From assembly GCA_917880885.1 (NCBI GenBank), contig OU862917.1:54420727-54484726 (forward strand): a DNA stretch of 64,000 bases, written 5' to 3'. The position numbers and the translations under genes were made by a program. Positions 22,085 to 33,382 of this stretch are shown piece after piece; positions within the stretch are counted from its first letter, which is position 1; each line of letters begins with the position of its first letter. Source of the stretch: Limnephilus marmoratus. Its lineage: Eukaryota > Arthropoda > Insecta > Trichoptera > Limnephilidae. Below the pieces are notes generated by a model that saw only the letters and a program-made list of their open reading frames with translations, had not been told where the DNA came from and searched no databases.

Positions 22085-22770
22085 AAAACTTTATTTTTTA
22101 TTTTTTTTTTTATTTGAATTTTATTTTAGTAATTTGTACATTTAAGTTTACAAATTTCTAATTGATTATAATATTTCATATTGCAGTTTTTTTAATTATA
22201 ATATTTTAAATTCACAAAATTTTTTGAAATCACTAAATTTTTTGTTTTTGTTTTATGTAGCTCCTACAATCCATCTTGAACTTTTCAATTGGTGAGGACT
22301 TACGAGTTTCTGGTAGTGTGTTATATAACTTAATTCCTTTGTACAGCAGACTGTTTTGCGTATTCGTTTTGTCCTTTTTGTTTAATCTTATTTCCTTGCA
22401 AGTCCTTGTGTAATGTCTGTGAATGTCCTTATTGTATACGATTTTATTTGTGAAGTATTTTGGTAACATGTTGTTTAATATTTTGTGAATAAATATCAAC
22501 GTGTTCAAGGTCAGTATTTGTTTCACTGTTAACCAATTAAGTTCCTTTAACATTTTAATTATTTTTGAAAATCTATTTCTACGGAGTATTATTCGCATTG
22601 CTCTGTTTTGGAGAATTTGAAATTTATTCTGTTCTCTTTCATTACAAAGGAAAAGGATACTTGAACAGTAGTTGAAGTGTGGAGCAATAATTGAATTGTA
22701 AATGGTGATGGCGGTTTTTCTGGAAATTTTAGGCCGAATTCTTCCCAAAAAAGATATCTTTTTGCCTAAC
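22085..22770 (-). pseudogene. CR1-like LINE, 5'-truncated copy 1
   Basis: Minus strand. The open frame (22748-22233, 171 residues) starts MGRIRPKISRKTAITIYNSI and runs through HFNYCSSILFLCNEREQNKF, QILQNRAMRIILRRNRFSK, LNWLTVKQILTLNTLIFIHK to SPIEKFKMDCRSYIKQKQK. These are post-catalytic regions of a CR1/Jockey-group RT. A T-rich 3' end on the plus strand at 22085-22125 marks the A-rich tail. No catalytic core, so inactive. Nearly identical to copy 2. Confidence 0.75.
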
Positions 22771-23044
22771 TAATATGAGTAATAATAATAAAAAAGAAGA
22801 ACGTGTGCCGTGCGGAGAGATAAATAGAAATTTTGAAATCAAGAATTACATGCTCACAAATTCTAATTTTCTATGAATAAAAGTTTTATGAAAAATAAGT
22901 GTAAGTAGTTGCAAAATAATTTATATCACGACAAGAAATTTAATAAATTAATTTTGTATGTTAGCAAGAAATCATAAAAAATATTTTAAGTGTAGTAATT
23001 ATTTTTCTTAGTGCCTATACGTTGTGATTGCAACGATTTGACAA

Positions 23045-24300
23045 ACTTATTTATTTTTTTTAATTTTTTTTATTTGAATTTTATTTTAGTAATTTGTACA
23101 TTTAAGTTTACAAATTTCTAATTGATTATAATATTTCATATTGCAGTTTTTTTTTTAATTATAATATTTTAAATTTCACAAAATTTTTTGAAATCACAAA
23201 ATTTTTTGTTTTTGTTTTATGTAGCTCCTACAATCCATCTTGAACTTTTCAATTGGTGAGGACTTAAGAGTTTCTGGTAGTGTGTTATATAACTTAATTC
23301 CTTTGTACAGCAGACTGTTTTGCGTATTCGTTTTGTCCTTTTTGTTTAATCTTATTTCCTTGCAAGTCCTTGTGTAATGTCTGTGAATGTCCTTATTGTA
23401 TACGATTTTATTTGTGAAGTATTTTGGTAAAATGTTGTTTAATATTTTGTGAATAAATATCAACGTGTTTAAGGTCAGTATTTGTTTCACTGTTAACCAA
23501 TTAAGTTCCTTTAACATTTTAATTATTTTTGAAAATCTATTTCTTCGGAGTATTATTCGCATTGCTCTGTTTTGGAGAATTTGAAATTTATTCTGTTCTC
23601 TTTCATTACAAAGGAAAAGGATACTTGAACAGTAGTTGAAGTGTGGAGCAATAATTGAATTGTAAATGGTGATGGCGGTTTTTCTGGAAATTTTAGACCG
23701 AATTCTTCCCAAAAAAGATATCTTTTTGCCAATTTTCTTGTGGGTATATTCGGCATGTCTATTGAAGTTTAGTTTGGAATCTAATATGACTCCTAAGTAT
23801 TTCATTTCAGAAACATTTTCAATAATTTCACCATCAATTTTAATTTTGCTTTCACTGGATGTCTTCTTATATCCAATCACCATACATTTTGTTTTTTTTT
23901 GTATTTAATTTAAGCTTATTTATTTTTAGCCATCTTGATACATCATCTAGTTCATTATTTAAAATATTTATTAGTTCTTCATAGTTATCTCCAATTAAGT
24001 ATATAAGTGTATCATCGGCAAAAAGTCGTACTTTGCATTTTGAAAATATTTTCACCATGTCATTAATATAGAGTATTAACAATAGGGGTCCAAGGACCGA
24101 TCCCTGCGGTACTCCTAATTTATTTTCCATTGGTTTTGAGAATTGATTATTTATTTTTGTTACCTGTTTTCTGTCTTTCAAATACTCTTCTATTAATTTA
24201 ATGGCTATAGATGAGAAACCAATTTCTTTAAGTTTTCTGTGTAATGAGATTGGGCAGCTATTTAATTGCAGTAGAGTTATTATAACCCAATACAGTTGCA
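23045..24300 (-). pseudogene. CR1-like LINE, 5'-truncated copy 2 with RT core
   Basis: Minus strand, in two frames. 24301-23867 encodes LGVPQGSVLGPLLLILYIND and the catalytic RLFADDTLIYLIGDN box, preceded by a region matching RT motifs 3-4. After a one-base frame change near 23880, 23883-23194 continues MVIGYKKTSSES, VSEMKYLGVILDSKLNF and the same C-terminal part as copy 1. Fragment ends upstream at about 24300, so endonuclease and N-terminal RT are missing. The 3' end coincides with that of copy 1, as expected for target-primed insertion of independent copies. CR1, L2 or related clade; not resolvable by eye. Confidence 0.8.
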
Positions 24301-24794
24301 AACTTTTTTGAGATTTACAAAAGTTGTTGGCGTTAACTTATTTCACGATAATATACCATTTAGTCATACAACAGTCGGTTGGTGTTAATTTACTATCAAT
24401 TTAAGCCGTAACCGCCCGAAGGGTTTCACTAGGAAATTATAGTTTTACTAATGTACTGGGTATTTCACTGACTTACCAGAAATATGATTTTCTAAATTCA
24501 CGATTGAATATATCATAATATTAGTCAATGACCAGTTCTATCATTTGTTTACGTTGTCCATGCTATACTCAGGTCACATGGTGTCGGTTATGTCCTTTGT
24601 CGAAGATAGCCAAACACAGGCAGGCAACGCATTCTATTGCGAGAGCTTCCAAGGCAAAATCTAGCTTCTCAGTTACAAGGACGTGTGTCCACTGTGATGT
24701 TAAAGAACTATAAGTCTTTCAATCAATACTACAGAATAGTACTGAGATACTGGCCAGTACGATGAAACGGTGGTAACATGTAATTTGCTGTATT
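24301..24794. other. Anonymous AT-rich DNA
   Basis: Nothing recognised. Confidence 0.4.
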
Positions 24795-24942
24795 TTAGAT
24801 ATTATTTGCCAATATGAATTATTATTTTTAATTGTAAAACTAACGTTTTTAAGACAAGATTTTTTATGCATAGCACAAAGGGTAACAATTATTATAAGCA
24901 ATAATTATCAGCCTGAAACACTCATCCACATTGAAAAATCTT
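24795..24942 (-). repeat. Direct repeat of part of the adjacent palindrome arm
   Basis: From about 24812 this segment (AATATGAATTATTATTTTTAA.. to CATTGAAAAATCTT) repeats 25080-25210 in the same orientation. A further short copy, inverted, lies at 25619-25685. Confidence 0.8.
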
Positions 24943-25474
24943 GCTTATTTTTATTTTTTCCACCTGAAAACAACCAACTTTATTTTTGCGAGAGAAACAT
25001 TGTAAGTGTTAACTCCCTCGCTAGGTGGCGTCGAGACAAATTATGTCTTCATTTTATTGGGGAAATACTTAAACTTTTCAAATATGAATTATTATTTTTA
25101 ATTGTAAAACTAACGTTTTTAAGACAAGATTTTTTATGCATAGCACAAAGGGTAACAATTATTATAAGCAATAATTATCAGCCTGAAACACTCATCCACA
25201 TTGAAAAATCTTTCAATGTGGATGAGTGTTTCAGGCTGATAATTATTGCTTATAATAATTGTTACCCTTTGTGCTATGCATAAAAAATCTTGTCTTAAAA
25301 ACGTTAGTTTTACAATTAAAAATAATAATTCATATTTGAAAAGTTTAAGTATTTCCCCAATAAAATGAAGACATAATTTGTCTCGACGCCACCTAGCGAG
25401 GGAGTTAACACTTACAATGTTTCTCTCGCAAAAATAAAGTTGGTTGTTTTCAGGTGGAAAAAATAAAAATAAGC
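24943..25474. repeat. About 532 bp near-perfect palindrome
   Basis: Arms 24943-25208 and 25209-25474 are reverse complements centred at 25208/25209 with no spacer (centre ..TTGAAAAATCTTTCAA..). Sampled points agree: the outer GCTTATTTTTATTTTTTCC with GGAAAAAATAAAAATAAGC, and GGTGGCGTCGAGACAAATT with its inverse. Neither arm encodes a recognised protein. It may be a foldback transposon, a recent inverted duplication or an assembly chimera. Confidence 0.8.
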
Positions 25475-25532
25475 AGTAATTGTTGAATGAAACACTAGCA
25501 TATATTGAATCATTTGGCGGGTATGAGATAAG

Positions 25533-25606
25533 CCGCCATAGCTCAGTGGTCAAGAGCAATCGACCGGCAATCGAGAGGACACGGGTTCAAGTCCCGTTGG
25601 CGTCAT
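25533..25606 (+). tRNA. tRNA-like sequence, probably a SINE head or pseudogene
   Basis: A cloverleaf can be drawn: acceptor GCCGCCA with TGGCGTC (one mismatch), D arm GCTC..GAGC, anticodon stem TCGA/TCGA with loop CCGGCAA, T arm ACGGG/CCCGT with loop TTCAAGT. Position 33 is C, not the near-universal T, and the anticodon would be GGC. It is followed by a body shared with the neighbouring palindrome, so a SINE-like repeat is more likely than a working tRNA gene. Confidence 0.4.
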
Positions 25607-25686
25607 GTATCTTTTCTCGGAAGATTTTTCAATGTGGATGAGTGTTTCAGGCTGATAATTATTGCTTATAATAATTATTATTTGCC

Positions 25687-26066
25687 AAAATAATATTAGT
25701 ACACAAAATAAATAAATCGCGGACTGCTTTTGGATCGGGGTAACAAATAGATTTATACATGGCAGCCGCACCAAGTTAGTTAAGGGATGAAATATTGGTT
25801 CGGTTAGAAGCCGGCTCACGGCAGATTTGCCATTATATATGACGGGGGTAGCGGCCGACCCCCTCCTCCCGCCTCTCCTGCGCCCCTGGGGTACCACTGG
25901 CACCCCCTGCTACCCGCTGCCCCCCCTCGGGCGGTAGGGCAAGGAAACTGTTCTATACCGGAGGGCTTCCGGACTGGAATGGGTGAAGCTTCATCAATGT
26001 AGCGATTGTAAGATAAATACAATATAGGTAACTTATTGAGTAAAACCTCCAATTGAAGTATTTTAT
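25687..26066. other. GC-rich intergenic patch
   Basis: 25845-25975 is strongly GC-rich (GTAGCGGCCGACCCC, then C-rich and TACC-rich words) in otherwise AT-rich DNA; probably a piece of an unrecognised repeat. Confidence 0.35.
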
Positions 26067-26300
26067 TAAATGAAGACTATATTTGCGAAACTCAATCGAA
26101 AACATAAGAATCAGAAAAAGATATGGTCTGGGACTCGAACCCAGGATCTTCACCTTGCCGGGGCGCAGCTCTGAGCTCTCTCGCAGAGCTGCGCCTCGCT
26201 CCCCGAAGGTCCTGGGTTCGAGTCCTAGATGTGACCCGTCTTTTATGATCTTTCGGTTTTTGAGATTTTCAATTGAGTTTCGGTAATATTGTCTTAATTT
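26067..26300. mobile_element. tFB type A: palindrome with two tRNA-like heads
   Basis: Left arm (ATTAAATGAAGAC, GCGAAACTCAATCGAAAA, AATCAGAAAAAGATAT, then inverted T-arm CTGGGACTCGAACCCAGGA) and right arm (GGTCCTGGGTTCGAGTCCTAG, GATTTTCAATTGAGTTTCGG, GTCTTAATTTAAT) are inverted copies. The centre has a further hairpin GCGCAGCTCTG with CAGAGCTGCGC (about 26164-26194). Same family as 29818-30098. Confidence 0.75.
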
Positions 26301-26536
26301 AATTTTTAAAAATAATGTTCATTTTCTAGCAGACATATTGTTTGCAACATTCGATCTGCCATTGCATAAGTCGGCATCGCGTCCGGTTCTCCCTGGGGTT
26401 TTGATTTCAATTCATCAGCTGGCTCAATCTTGATACAAGCAATATTTTCAGCTTGCTGTGATTTTAACAGGAGATTTTTCAAATATTGTCAAGTTATTCG
26501 TAATCCAGGAATGTTTATCTTTCTTTTAAATTAATA
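26301..26536. other. Anonymous DNA
   Basis: Nothing recognised. Confidence 0.35.
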
Positions 26537-26548
26537 TTCACTATGTAT

Positions 26549-27028
26549 ACTATGGCAGTGAGGCATGGAACTGGCAGAGGAAGGATGAAAGTAAACTGAA
26601 TGCTGTTGAAATGAGATCCCTGAGACGTATGTGTGGTAAAACAATGTATGATCGTGTGAGAAATGTGGATATCCGCAAAGAATGTAAGGCTGATGTAAGC
26701 ATAATGAGTAAGATTAAGAAAGGGACCCTCAGATGGTTTGGGTATGTAGAGCGAATGAACGAAGGAAGTAGTGTAAGAAGAATATACGACGCGAATGTGA
26801 ATGGTAGAAGAAGTCGGGGACGCCCGAGGAAGACATGGCACGATCAAGTGAATCAGATACTTGAGTCGGGTCATGTCAAAAGCCAGAATAATAGAAGAGA
26901 ATGTATGAGACGATGTATGAATGTGAGTGAGGCAAAGAGTGTGTGCCAAGACCGAGTTGTTTGGCGGTCCGTCCTCTCTGCCTACCCCTGCGGGGAAACG
27001 GCGCGATGGTTAGTTAGTTAGTTAGTTT
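26549..27028 (+). mobile_element. RTE-W LINE, 5'-truncated copy with target duplication
   Basis: Open from YGSEAWNWQRKDESKLNAVE (26551) to the natural end ARWLVS at 27021, including MRSLRRMCGKTMYDRVRNVD, GTLRWFGYVERMNEGSSVRR, NGRRSRGRPRKTWHDQVNQI and SVCQDRVVWRSVLSAYPCG. It is the best-preserved RTE-W tail here and has no stop. The 3' end is a GTTA/TTAG microsatellite (27006-27027). A 12 bp duplication TTCACTATGTAT flanks it (26537-26548, 27029-27040), proving a 5'-truncated insertion by target-primed reverse transcription. It encodes no RT core. Confidence 0.85.
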
Positions 27029-27040
27029 TTCACTATGTAT

Positions 27041-27904
27041 TTTAGAAAATAAATAAAAGTATGATAAATATAGCAACAGAGGAATGCCAGAAATCTTTAT
27101 GTTTAGAGAAACTTCAAAGTTTTTCTCATAAATAGGCATTTCTTGATCTACTTAATGTTTTAAAATTTGCGGGAAAATTGAATATTGATTATTGTAAATT
27201 GACTACGGCTTAATACAAATTGTATTATCAATTTCTGTTAATAATTTTGAATCTTATATCTGATTTTACTTTCGTATTGTATATAAGTTCATCATAACTT
27301 TGCGATTCGATTTTACTATTAAATGACGAAATTTTTATCATTTTAATTAAAAATATTTTTCTGTTCAGAATGGTTTATATTTATATCGTCTTTTCCAGAA
27401 TTGTAAATGCAATATTATTGTAAAATATTTACTGCGGAAAACCGCTCACAAAAAAGACGATCCAACAACTCAATGAAACTTCATCTATCTTAGATTTTTA
27501 TAGTTTCGTAAACATTATGAACATTGCAGTTTCACTTGACTTATACTATTCTGGACATTATATCCAAGAGTTATCGTAAAAACGCATTTTAATAATTAAT
27601 TTTTTTTTTCAGAGTCATTGGTGTTTCAGAAATGAGACATAGTCTGTTCCATTTTAAGATAATGAATAAAGTATACGCATAGTTAGATATGAATCTAGCA
27701 AGCTGACAACTTGAAGAAACTCCTCGTAGAACTGTTTGGCAATGGCCGCTAGCGGTCGTTCATTGAGTTGAGCTAATGGTACCTAACTATGTACGCATAA
27801 CTTCTAACTTGAAAGCGTCAGTTTGTATAACTGTTATTCAAACTGATTCTCCTATTTTATTTCTTAGAATTAATTTATGTTGTATGCAGCGTTGATGTTG
27901 TACC
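27041..27904. other. Anonymous AT-rich DNA
   Basis: Nothing recognised in this stretch. Confidence 0.4.
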
Positions 27905-28318
27905 TATACGGCTTCGGTCATGGGACAAGGCTCTCGACTAGCGATCCGGAGGTCGCGGGTTCAAATTCCGGCGTGCGTCAGTAAATTTTATTTGACTGAT
28001 TTGTGTTTTCACAATTTAATAATTAAAAATAATATAAGGTGTATTTTCGACACGTCCACGAGTACAATATGCCTATTCTTCGCATCGCTCTAGTGTAAAA
28101 CCATAATTTAGAATTGAAACGTTACTTAAAATGGCTTTAGCCGTGTTTGGTGACTAGATCTAAGTAGCCAGGTACTTCCCCACCTATCTCTTCCCCATCT
28201 CCTTCCCCTCCCCACTACCTTCAGCCTCACAAAATATCCAAATTGGGCATGCCATTGTCCCTCTGGCTCCAGACGGGAGCAGCTGGGACTCTTGTAAGGT
28301 ATTCACATAACAAAAAAA
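27905..28318 (+). mobile_element. SINE-A, full-length copy
   Basis: Head at 27908-27980 with an A-box-like part degraded to TTCGGTCATGGGACAAGG and B-box GGTTCAAATTCC; body and 3' block complete (AATTGGGCATGCCATTG, GTAAGGTATTCACATAAC, A-rich tail). Confidence 0.85.
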
Positions 28319-28554
28319 ATCTCGACGGTCTCTTTAAGACTCAGGATGACGACATCCTCTTCCTATAAAGATCCCCCGGACAGAATTCCAAGGATTGACA
28401 GATTCCTGTCAGGATATGCATTTGGCTTTCTTTTATGTTTTTAGGTGAACACCGCACAAAAGTCCCAATTGTGCCATCCAAAATCAGTGGAACCATCCTG
28501 TCTAAATAGAGTGGAAAAGGGAAGGAACTGGCAAAGAGGAAGTCCGTAGGTACT

Positions 28555-28908
28555 ATTGAAATCGGCTCTCGACCTGGAGATTGCGGGTTCAAATCACGGC
28601 GTGCGCAAGTTAATTTTATTTGATTGAATTGTGTTATTTACGATTAAATCATTTGCATGCGCTAATATTTAGCATATTTGTGGCACGTTCCAGAGTCGAA
28701 GAAACTCTCAGGATCGCCCTAGTGCAAGACCGCCATCCAGAATTGAATCGTTGCTTGAAATGGCTTTTCGCAGTGTTTGTTGATCAGATCTGAATAGTCA
28801 TGTGCTTCCCCACCTTCCTCTTTCCAATCTCCTACCCTCCACTCTATCTTAGCATAACAAAGCCTAACAAAGTTTGGGGATGCCATAATCTCACTAGCTC
28901 CAGGTTAA
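28555..28908 (+). mobile_element. SINE-A, copy with short head
   Basis: Starts inside the head (CGGCTCTCGACCTGGAGATTG) with B-box GGTTCAAATCA and runs to TTTGGGGATGCCATAATCTC, GCTCCAGG. Missing the extreme 3' end. It lies 240 bp downstream of another copy in the same orientation. Confidence 0.8.
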
Positions 28909-29817
28909 AACCATTTCAACCAACTTAGCGATTCTTTTACAAGAGAGACGCTGAGAGTATTAAAGTATTGAATTTGAGAACTGAAGTGAAGAAACCACAC
29001 TCTCCTGTGTTAACCAAATGAATATATTTGAAAGTATATAATTATTCAGAGATATAACTACTACAACAAAAAAGTCATCTCAAAGAAAGGCAAAGTCCTG
29101 TAAACGTAAACAAAACAAGCGTAATTTTCCCGGATTTCTCCAACAGGACATTCGATTCCGCACGGCTTAGTTCGGGGATATCCTGTTTTTTATATTTATG
29201 TGTTTAGCTTTATATCTGGCGGGAGCAACTTACTCCTTTTTTGGGGGAAGTTATTCCGGTGTAAATTATGTGACAAAAGTATTTTTACGGTTTGCCCCCG
29301 CGGAGCCCGGGGTGGGCCCGCTAGGTGTGCGCCACTGCATTGGGAGACAATAGGTGGCCAGGGATGTCCAACCTTCCAGGACATCATTTTAACATTTTTT
29401 TATAAAGCCAATTTTTTTCTTATCTTTTTAACAATGAAGGTAAACGCTGACTGACCGGTATTGTATCTATTAGCGGGTATTATATTTGCTTCTCTTTCTT
29501 ACCTTGTGTAAATCGTCGGTTGACTGCCAGAAGTCATCAAATGTTAAAAATGCTGGTTTTAAGATAATCGACCTCAAAGTTTCAGTAACCTTTGATTAGG
29601 TTTATTCAAGGTAAAATAATAACAATTTAATTTTTTTAAATACAATTTTATTCATAACAGGGGACTTAACTTAACTTTTTATTCAAATTAATAGAAAAAT
29701 AACAATAAAAAGGCACTAAGTGACTTTTTGTTGTTATTTTTTTGCAAACATCATGTAACACGGAATGGTAATATTTATTTTATTTTTATTTTTACTTCAT
29801 GAGTAAAGCCTCAAATT
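28909..29817. other. Intergenic
   Basis: A GC-rich word cluster at about 29285-29340 (CCCCGCGGAGCCCGGGGTGGG, partly palindromic) stands out; otherwise nothing recognised. Confidence 0.4.
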
Positions 29818-30098
29818 GTAATATTTAATTAAATGAAGACAATATTAGCGAAACTCGATCGAAAATCTAGAAACAGCAAAATCAGAAAAAGATATTGGCG
29901 CTCTGGGACTCGAACCCAGGACTTTCGGCTTTCCGAGCCTCGACTCTACCAACTGAGCTAGGGTGTCCCTAACCGTTAACTGTATCATACTTGGGTTCGT
30001 GTCCCAGAGGTGTCAATATCTTTTTCTGATTTTTCTGTTTCCAGATTTTCGATTGAGTTTCGCTAATATCGTCCTCATTTAATTAAAAGGTAATATTT
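29818..30098. mobile_element. tFB type A: palindrome with two tRNA-like heads and possible target duplication
   Basis: Left arm reads TTAATTAAATGAAGAC, ATATTAGCGAAACTCGATCG, AATCAGAAAAAGATATTG and inverted tRNA T-arm CTGGGACTCGAACCCAGG. Right arm is its inverse with few differences. On the minus strand the left head reads as a fairly complete tRNA-like block: CTAGCTCAGTTGGTAGAGTC (A box) and GGGTTCGAGTCCC (B box). GTAATATTT flanks both sides (29818-29826, 30090-30098), a possible 9 bp target duplication. Confidence 0.75.
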
Positions 30099-30268
30099 TT
30101 GTCTTGCAAGAAATCACCAAAAAGTTTTGGTGATTTTTTGTGTAATTACTAGAAAGTTTATTGTGCGTTTCCACACATTTTCCTGCTTACATATCATTAA
30201 AATGTTTTAGTGATTTATATCAACAATTGGTATTAATTTCTTTAATACTGTTATTTTGATTAAATATA

Positions 30269-30635
30269 CTGGGTGTCCAGGGGTAAAGTGCATTATCTTC
30301 GGGAGGTGATTCTACATGATAGTAGGTACAAGTAAAGAAGATAAATAACTTTTTTTCGAAATTCCAACTTTTAAGGGTAGTTTTGAGGTAAAAAGATAAA
30401 ATTAGTCCGGCGTGCGCGACCAGATTTATTATTTTCCGCTGTTACGATACGGGCCAATCATAATCGAGTCGGGCGCCCGGCAGGCTCTCGGCAAGTAAGA
30501 TCGTACCTCACACTAAGGATTTTTAGTAGGTACGTCTTTTTGTATGGGAAAAAAAAAGTTGGAATTTCGGAATTTCTCCTATCATCATGTTGAATCACCT
30601 CCCGAAGTTAATGCACTTTACCCACGGACACCCTG
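30269..30635. mobile_element. MITE with CTGGGTGTCC ends and TA duplication
   Basis: Left CTGGGTGTCC.., GTAAAGTGCATTA, CGGGAGGTGATTC; right GAATCACCTCCCG, TAATGCACTTTAC, GGACACCCTG: inverted termini of about 45 bp with a few changes. TA on both sides (30267-30268, 30636-30637). An inner pair AAATTCCAACTTTT / AAAAGTTGGAATTTC is also inverted. Fits a non-autonomous Tc1/mariner-type element. Confidence 0.75.
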
Positions 30636-30726
30636 TATGATTAGAGCAGCCTTATGCACATAGTGACTATTGGGTCCTCAATTTTGCTATTAACAACGTG
30701 TCGTTCGATAAAGTGACTGATAATTT

Positions 30727-30962
30727 GGGAGACGGGTATGGTTACCACCGCCCCGAAAAAATATATTGGAAATCTAAAACCTCTGCCATAGGATACCCCT
30801 AGTGGTTCTCTTAGCAGGGGTACCCGGATACACGGGGTGAAGTTAGTCTAGGCCTTAGCGGCGGATGCATTTGCCAACCTACTGCGTAGCCGGCTGGATC
30901 AGGAGATACTGGTTGAGGGAGACCTTTTGACCTACCTAACTATCTCGACCCAAATACCGGAT
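30727..30962 (+). mobile_element. Dwarf-K or LINE-K fragment, 3' truncated
   Basis: 5' end ATTTGGGAGACGGGTATGG with later blocks up to CTGGTTGAGGGAGACCTTTTGACC and CTCGACCC; stops before the pyrimidine block. Because the point of truncation precedes the place where LINE-K and dwarf-K diverge, either source is possible. Confidence 0.7.
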
Positions 30963-32094
30963 AACTCAGTTTTGACAAAAACATCACTTCTTCAATGAAT
31001 TACCTCATTTCCTGAGAATTTAATATCATCATAATCGTTCTAAAATGAGATTATAAAGGCTCTTTTTACACACAAAAATAAGTGGTAAACACCTATAAAA
31101 TGTCTTTGGTGCATGATAAAAAGCCGTTCACAAGAATTTTTTTTGTATGCAATACCACGCATAGTGTTTTACTATCGTAATCCTATAAAAATTAAAAAAC
31201 ATGTTATTCAAAAACATATATAGTATCACCTTTTGAGGAATTGTGGTGAGTTGAATGGGAATGGTATTGGAGAGTTGGATAGTAGTTTTACATTCAGACC
31301 TGGTCTTCAATTTTTTTTTTTTTTTTTTATATGTTTATTTAGTTATTAATTGTACAATAATTTCTCTTACTTAAATCTTACAAAACTGATCAATCAGTTT
31401 GATTGTAAGAAATCTCTCATTTTTCCAATTTATTTACTTACAACATATAAAATGTTTGATATCTTGGTGCTTAATACATATCTAGTAATAATATTAATGG
31501 TGCGTGATCTTTCACCAGGGCGATTTCAAGAGTATCTTCCAACACGAAACGAGGGGTTAAAAAAACATTAAAACTATATATATTTAATCTCTGTACGAGA
31601 AATATACTGAGATAATGAGGTGGTCGAATGTGGGTAAGATGTTCGACTGACAGTTGAACGGGTCGGGTTCGATATTACAGCTGGTAACTTACTTTTGTCA
31701 TTCTACGTTCACATTGGACCGCACAACCACCCTTCCCAGCTCGCGGTGAGCATCCTGGAAAGGGCGAAGCATCAGTTTCTTCACAATAATTGCATATTTT
31801 GCAGAAAAACGACAAAGGATTGTATGAGATTATTTGGGACCCATAATACAGTTTTCCTTTTTTGATAAATGCTCAAGTTATTGCTTAGCGCATAGAATAG
31901 TTTTTATTATTAATACAGCTCGATGTTCTAAACAGAAATAAAAATAATAATACCGTAATGAGAAACTGAGTGATGCTGTCGAAAGAACTATCCTTAGATA
32001 GGATCAAATGTCCCGAATACACTACTAAAATCACAATAATTATTTTCATTCAGTTTATTTTTCTCTTTTGATTGCGTAATTATTATTGACTGTA
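30963..32094. other. Anonymous AT-rich DNA
   Basis: A run of 21 T at about 31310-31329. A scrap at 31507-31550 (TTTCACCAGGGCGATTTCAAG, GTATCTTCCA) resembles the inverted SINE-A body. No gene recognised. Confidence 0.4.
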
Positions 32095-32672
32095 GCTTTT
32101 CGTGCGGCTTCGCTCGCATGGTATAAGGGGGGTTCCCACTCCACCTCCTTCCCCCTCCCCCCTCCACGCCCCCTCGCTACATTAATTCCCGGTACATTCA
32201 GTTTTCAAATTGCTCGCGTGCCACCTATTGCAATTTTTTACACAAATTTCATAATGCCAGAGCTCACCATTAGTTTAAAAAAAAAATTATCCAATTTGGT
32301 GCAATCCTTCGGAAGTTATGCGCCCACACATATTTCGGCGATTTATTTTTAGAGATAGATATTAACTACGGCGCCAACATCGTTTCCACGGCAAGCGTTT
32401 GTTTTGCTTTTCTTCTGACGTTTGCAATAACTCGATTTTGTTAGGGACAGAAAACGTATGATAAATAATTTCATAACGCCAGAGCTTACCAATATATAAA
32501 GCCTATAGTACTCGCAAATAATGTAGCTTTCCATTAGTGAAAGAATTTTCATTCACTAATAGAAAGCTACATTCACAGTCCATTCAGTAGTTTTTGTGTG
32601 AAAGAGTAACAAACATACATCCATACAGACATAACATCCATACAAACTTTCGCCTTTATAATATTAATGACA
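32095..32672 (-). mobile_element. Helitron-like non-autonomous element
   Basis: On the minus strand it begins TCCTGTCATTAATATTATAAA, GGCGAAAGTTTGTATGGATG and TGTTTGTTACTCTTTCACAC, and ends CATGCGAGCGAAGCCGCACG, AAAAGCTA. Such starts and GC-rich ends are typical of Helitron-derived repeats in Lepidoptera and other insects. A strong hairpin lies inside (32521-32572, ATGTAGCTTT..AAAGCTACAT). No Rep/helicase. Assignment is by resemblance of termini only. Confidence 0.5.
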
Positions 32673-33382
32673 GGATTTGCTAGATGAGAGCGGTTCGATG
32701 CATTGTGCGACCTAATACATATGTTTACTGTGGTAATATAATCAAATATAAAATAAAATATCCGTATTTAAGTACATCAAAATGCTTATTTATAAATTTT
32801 AAATGTTTTATGATATAATTTCATCAAATTTGTACAGTAAATAGAGTAAAATAATTTTTTTAATAATTATATTACTAACTCTTAAAAAGGGCCAAAGTTG
32901 CCTCTAAAACCGTGAAAAATCTAGCTAATATGCATCTTCAATATATAGAACGAAGTCGGGTTAGTTACATCATTTACAACTCGAGAACGACTGGACGGAT
33001 TTTCATGATCTTTGATTTGTTGAATTTGTCTCCGCCCCGAATAGCAGAATAGCTATTAAAACCTCGGAAAAATTCACGAAAAAAATAATTAGGAAGAAAA
33101 TTCTTTTTATCTTAGATTTTGCACGGAACGAATTCTCATCTTTTGAAAGAGCTGCAGGAATATTGTGATAAGTTTAATATTGAGTAGTGAGAGAATACCA
33201 AAAATTCAAAAACGTCAAATGTCAATGCGCTGATTATTTTACCTTTGTTCTTAAACATATAATGCTGCCCCTCTTTCTTACACACTAAATATCAATAGTC
33301 GAAAATGGGACAAACGATGAATGTATGCCTGCACCCCTCCAAAGGAAAAATACAATGACTATAGTAAATCTCTCTCAATTTG
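32673..33382. other. Intergenic with an old repeat scrap
   Basis: 32945-33025 carries GAACGAAGTCGGGTTAGTT and ACTGGACGGATTTTCATGAT, phrases of dispersed insect repeats. No gene recognised. Confidence 0.4.

Noticed and set aside
25134..25559. A 141-residue protein on the minus strand
   Set aside because: It runs across the centre of a palindrome; such frames arise from the symmetry.
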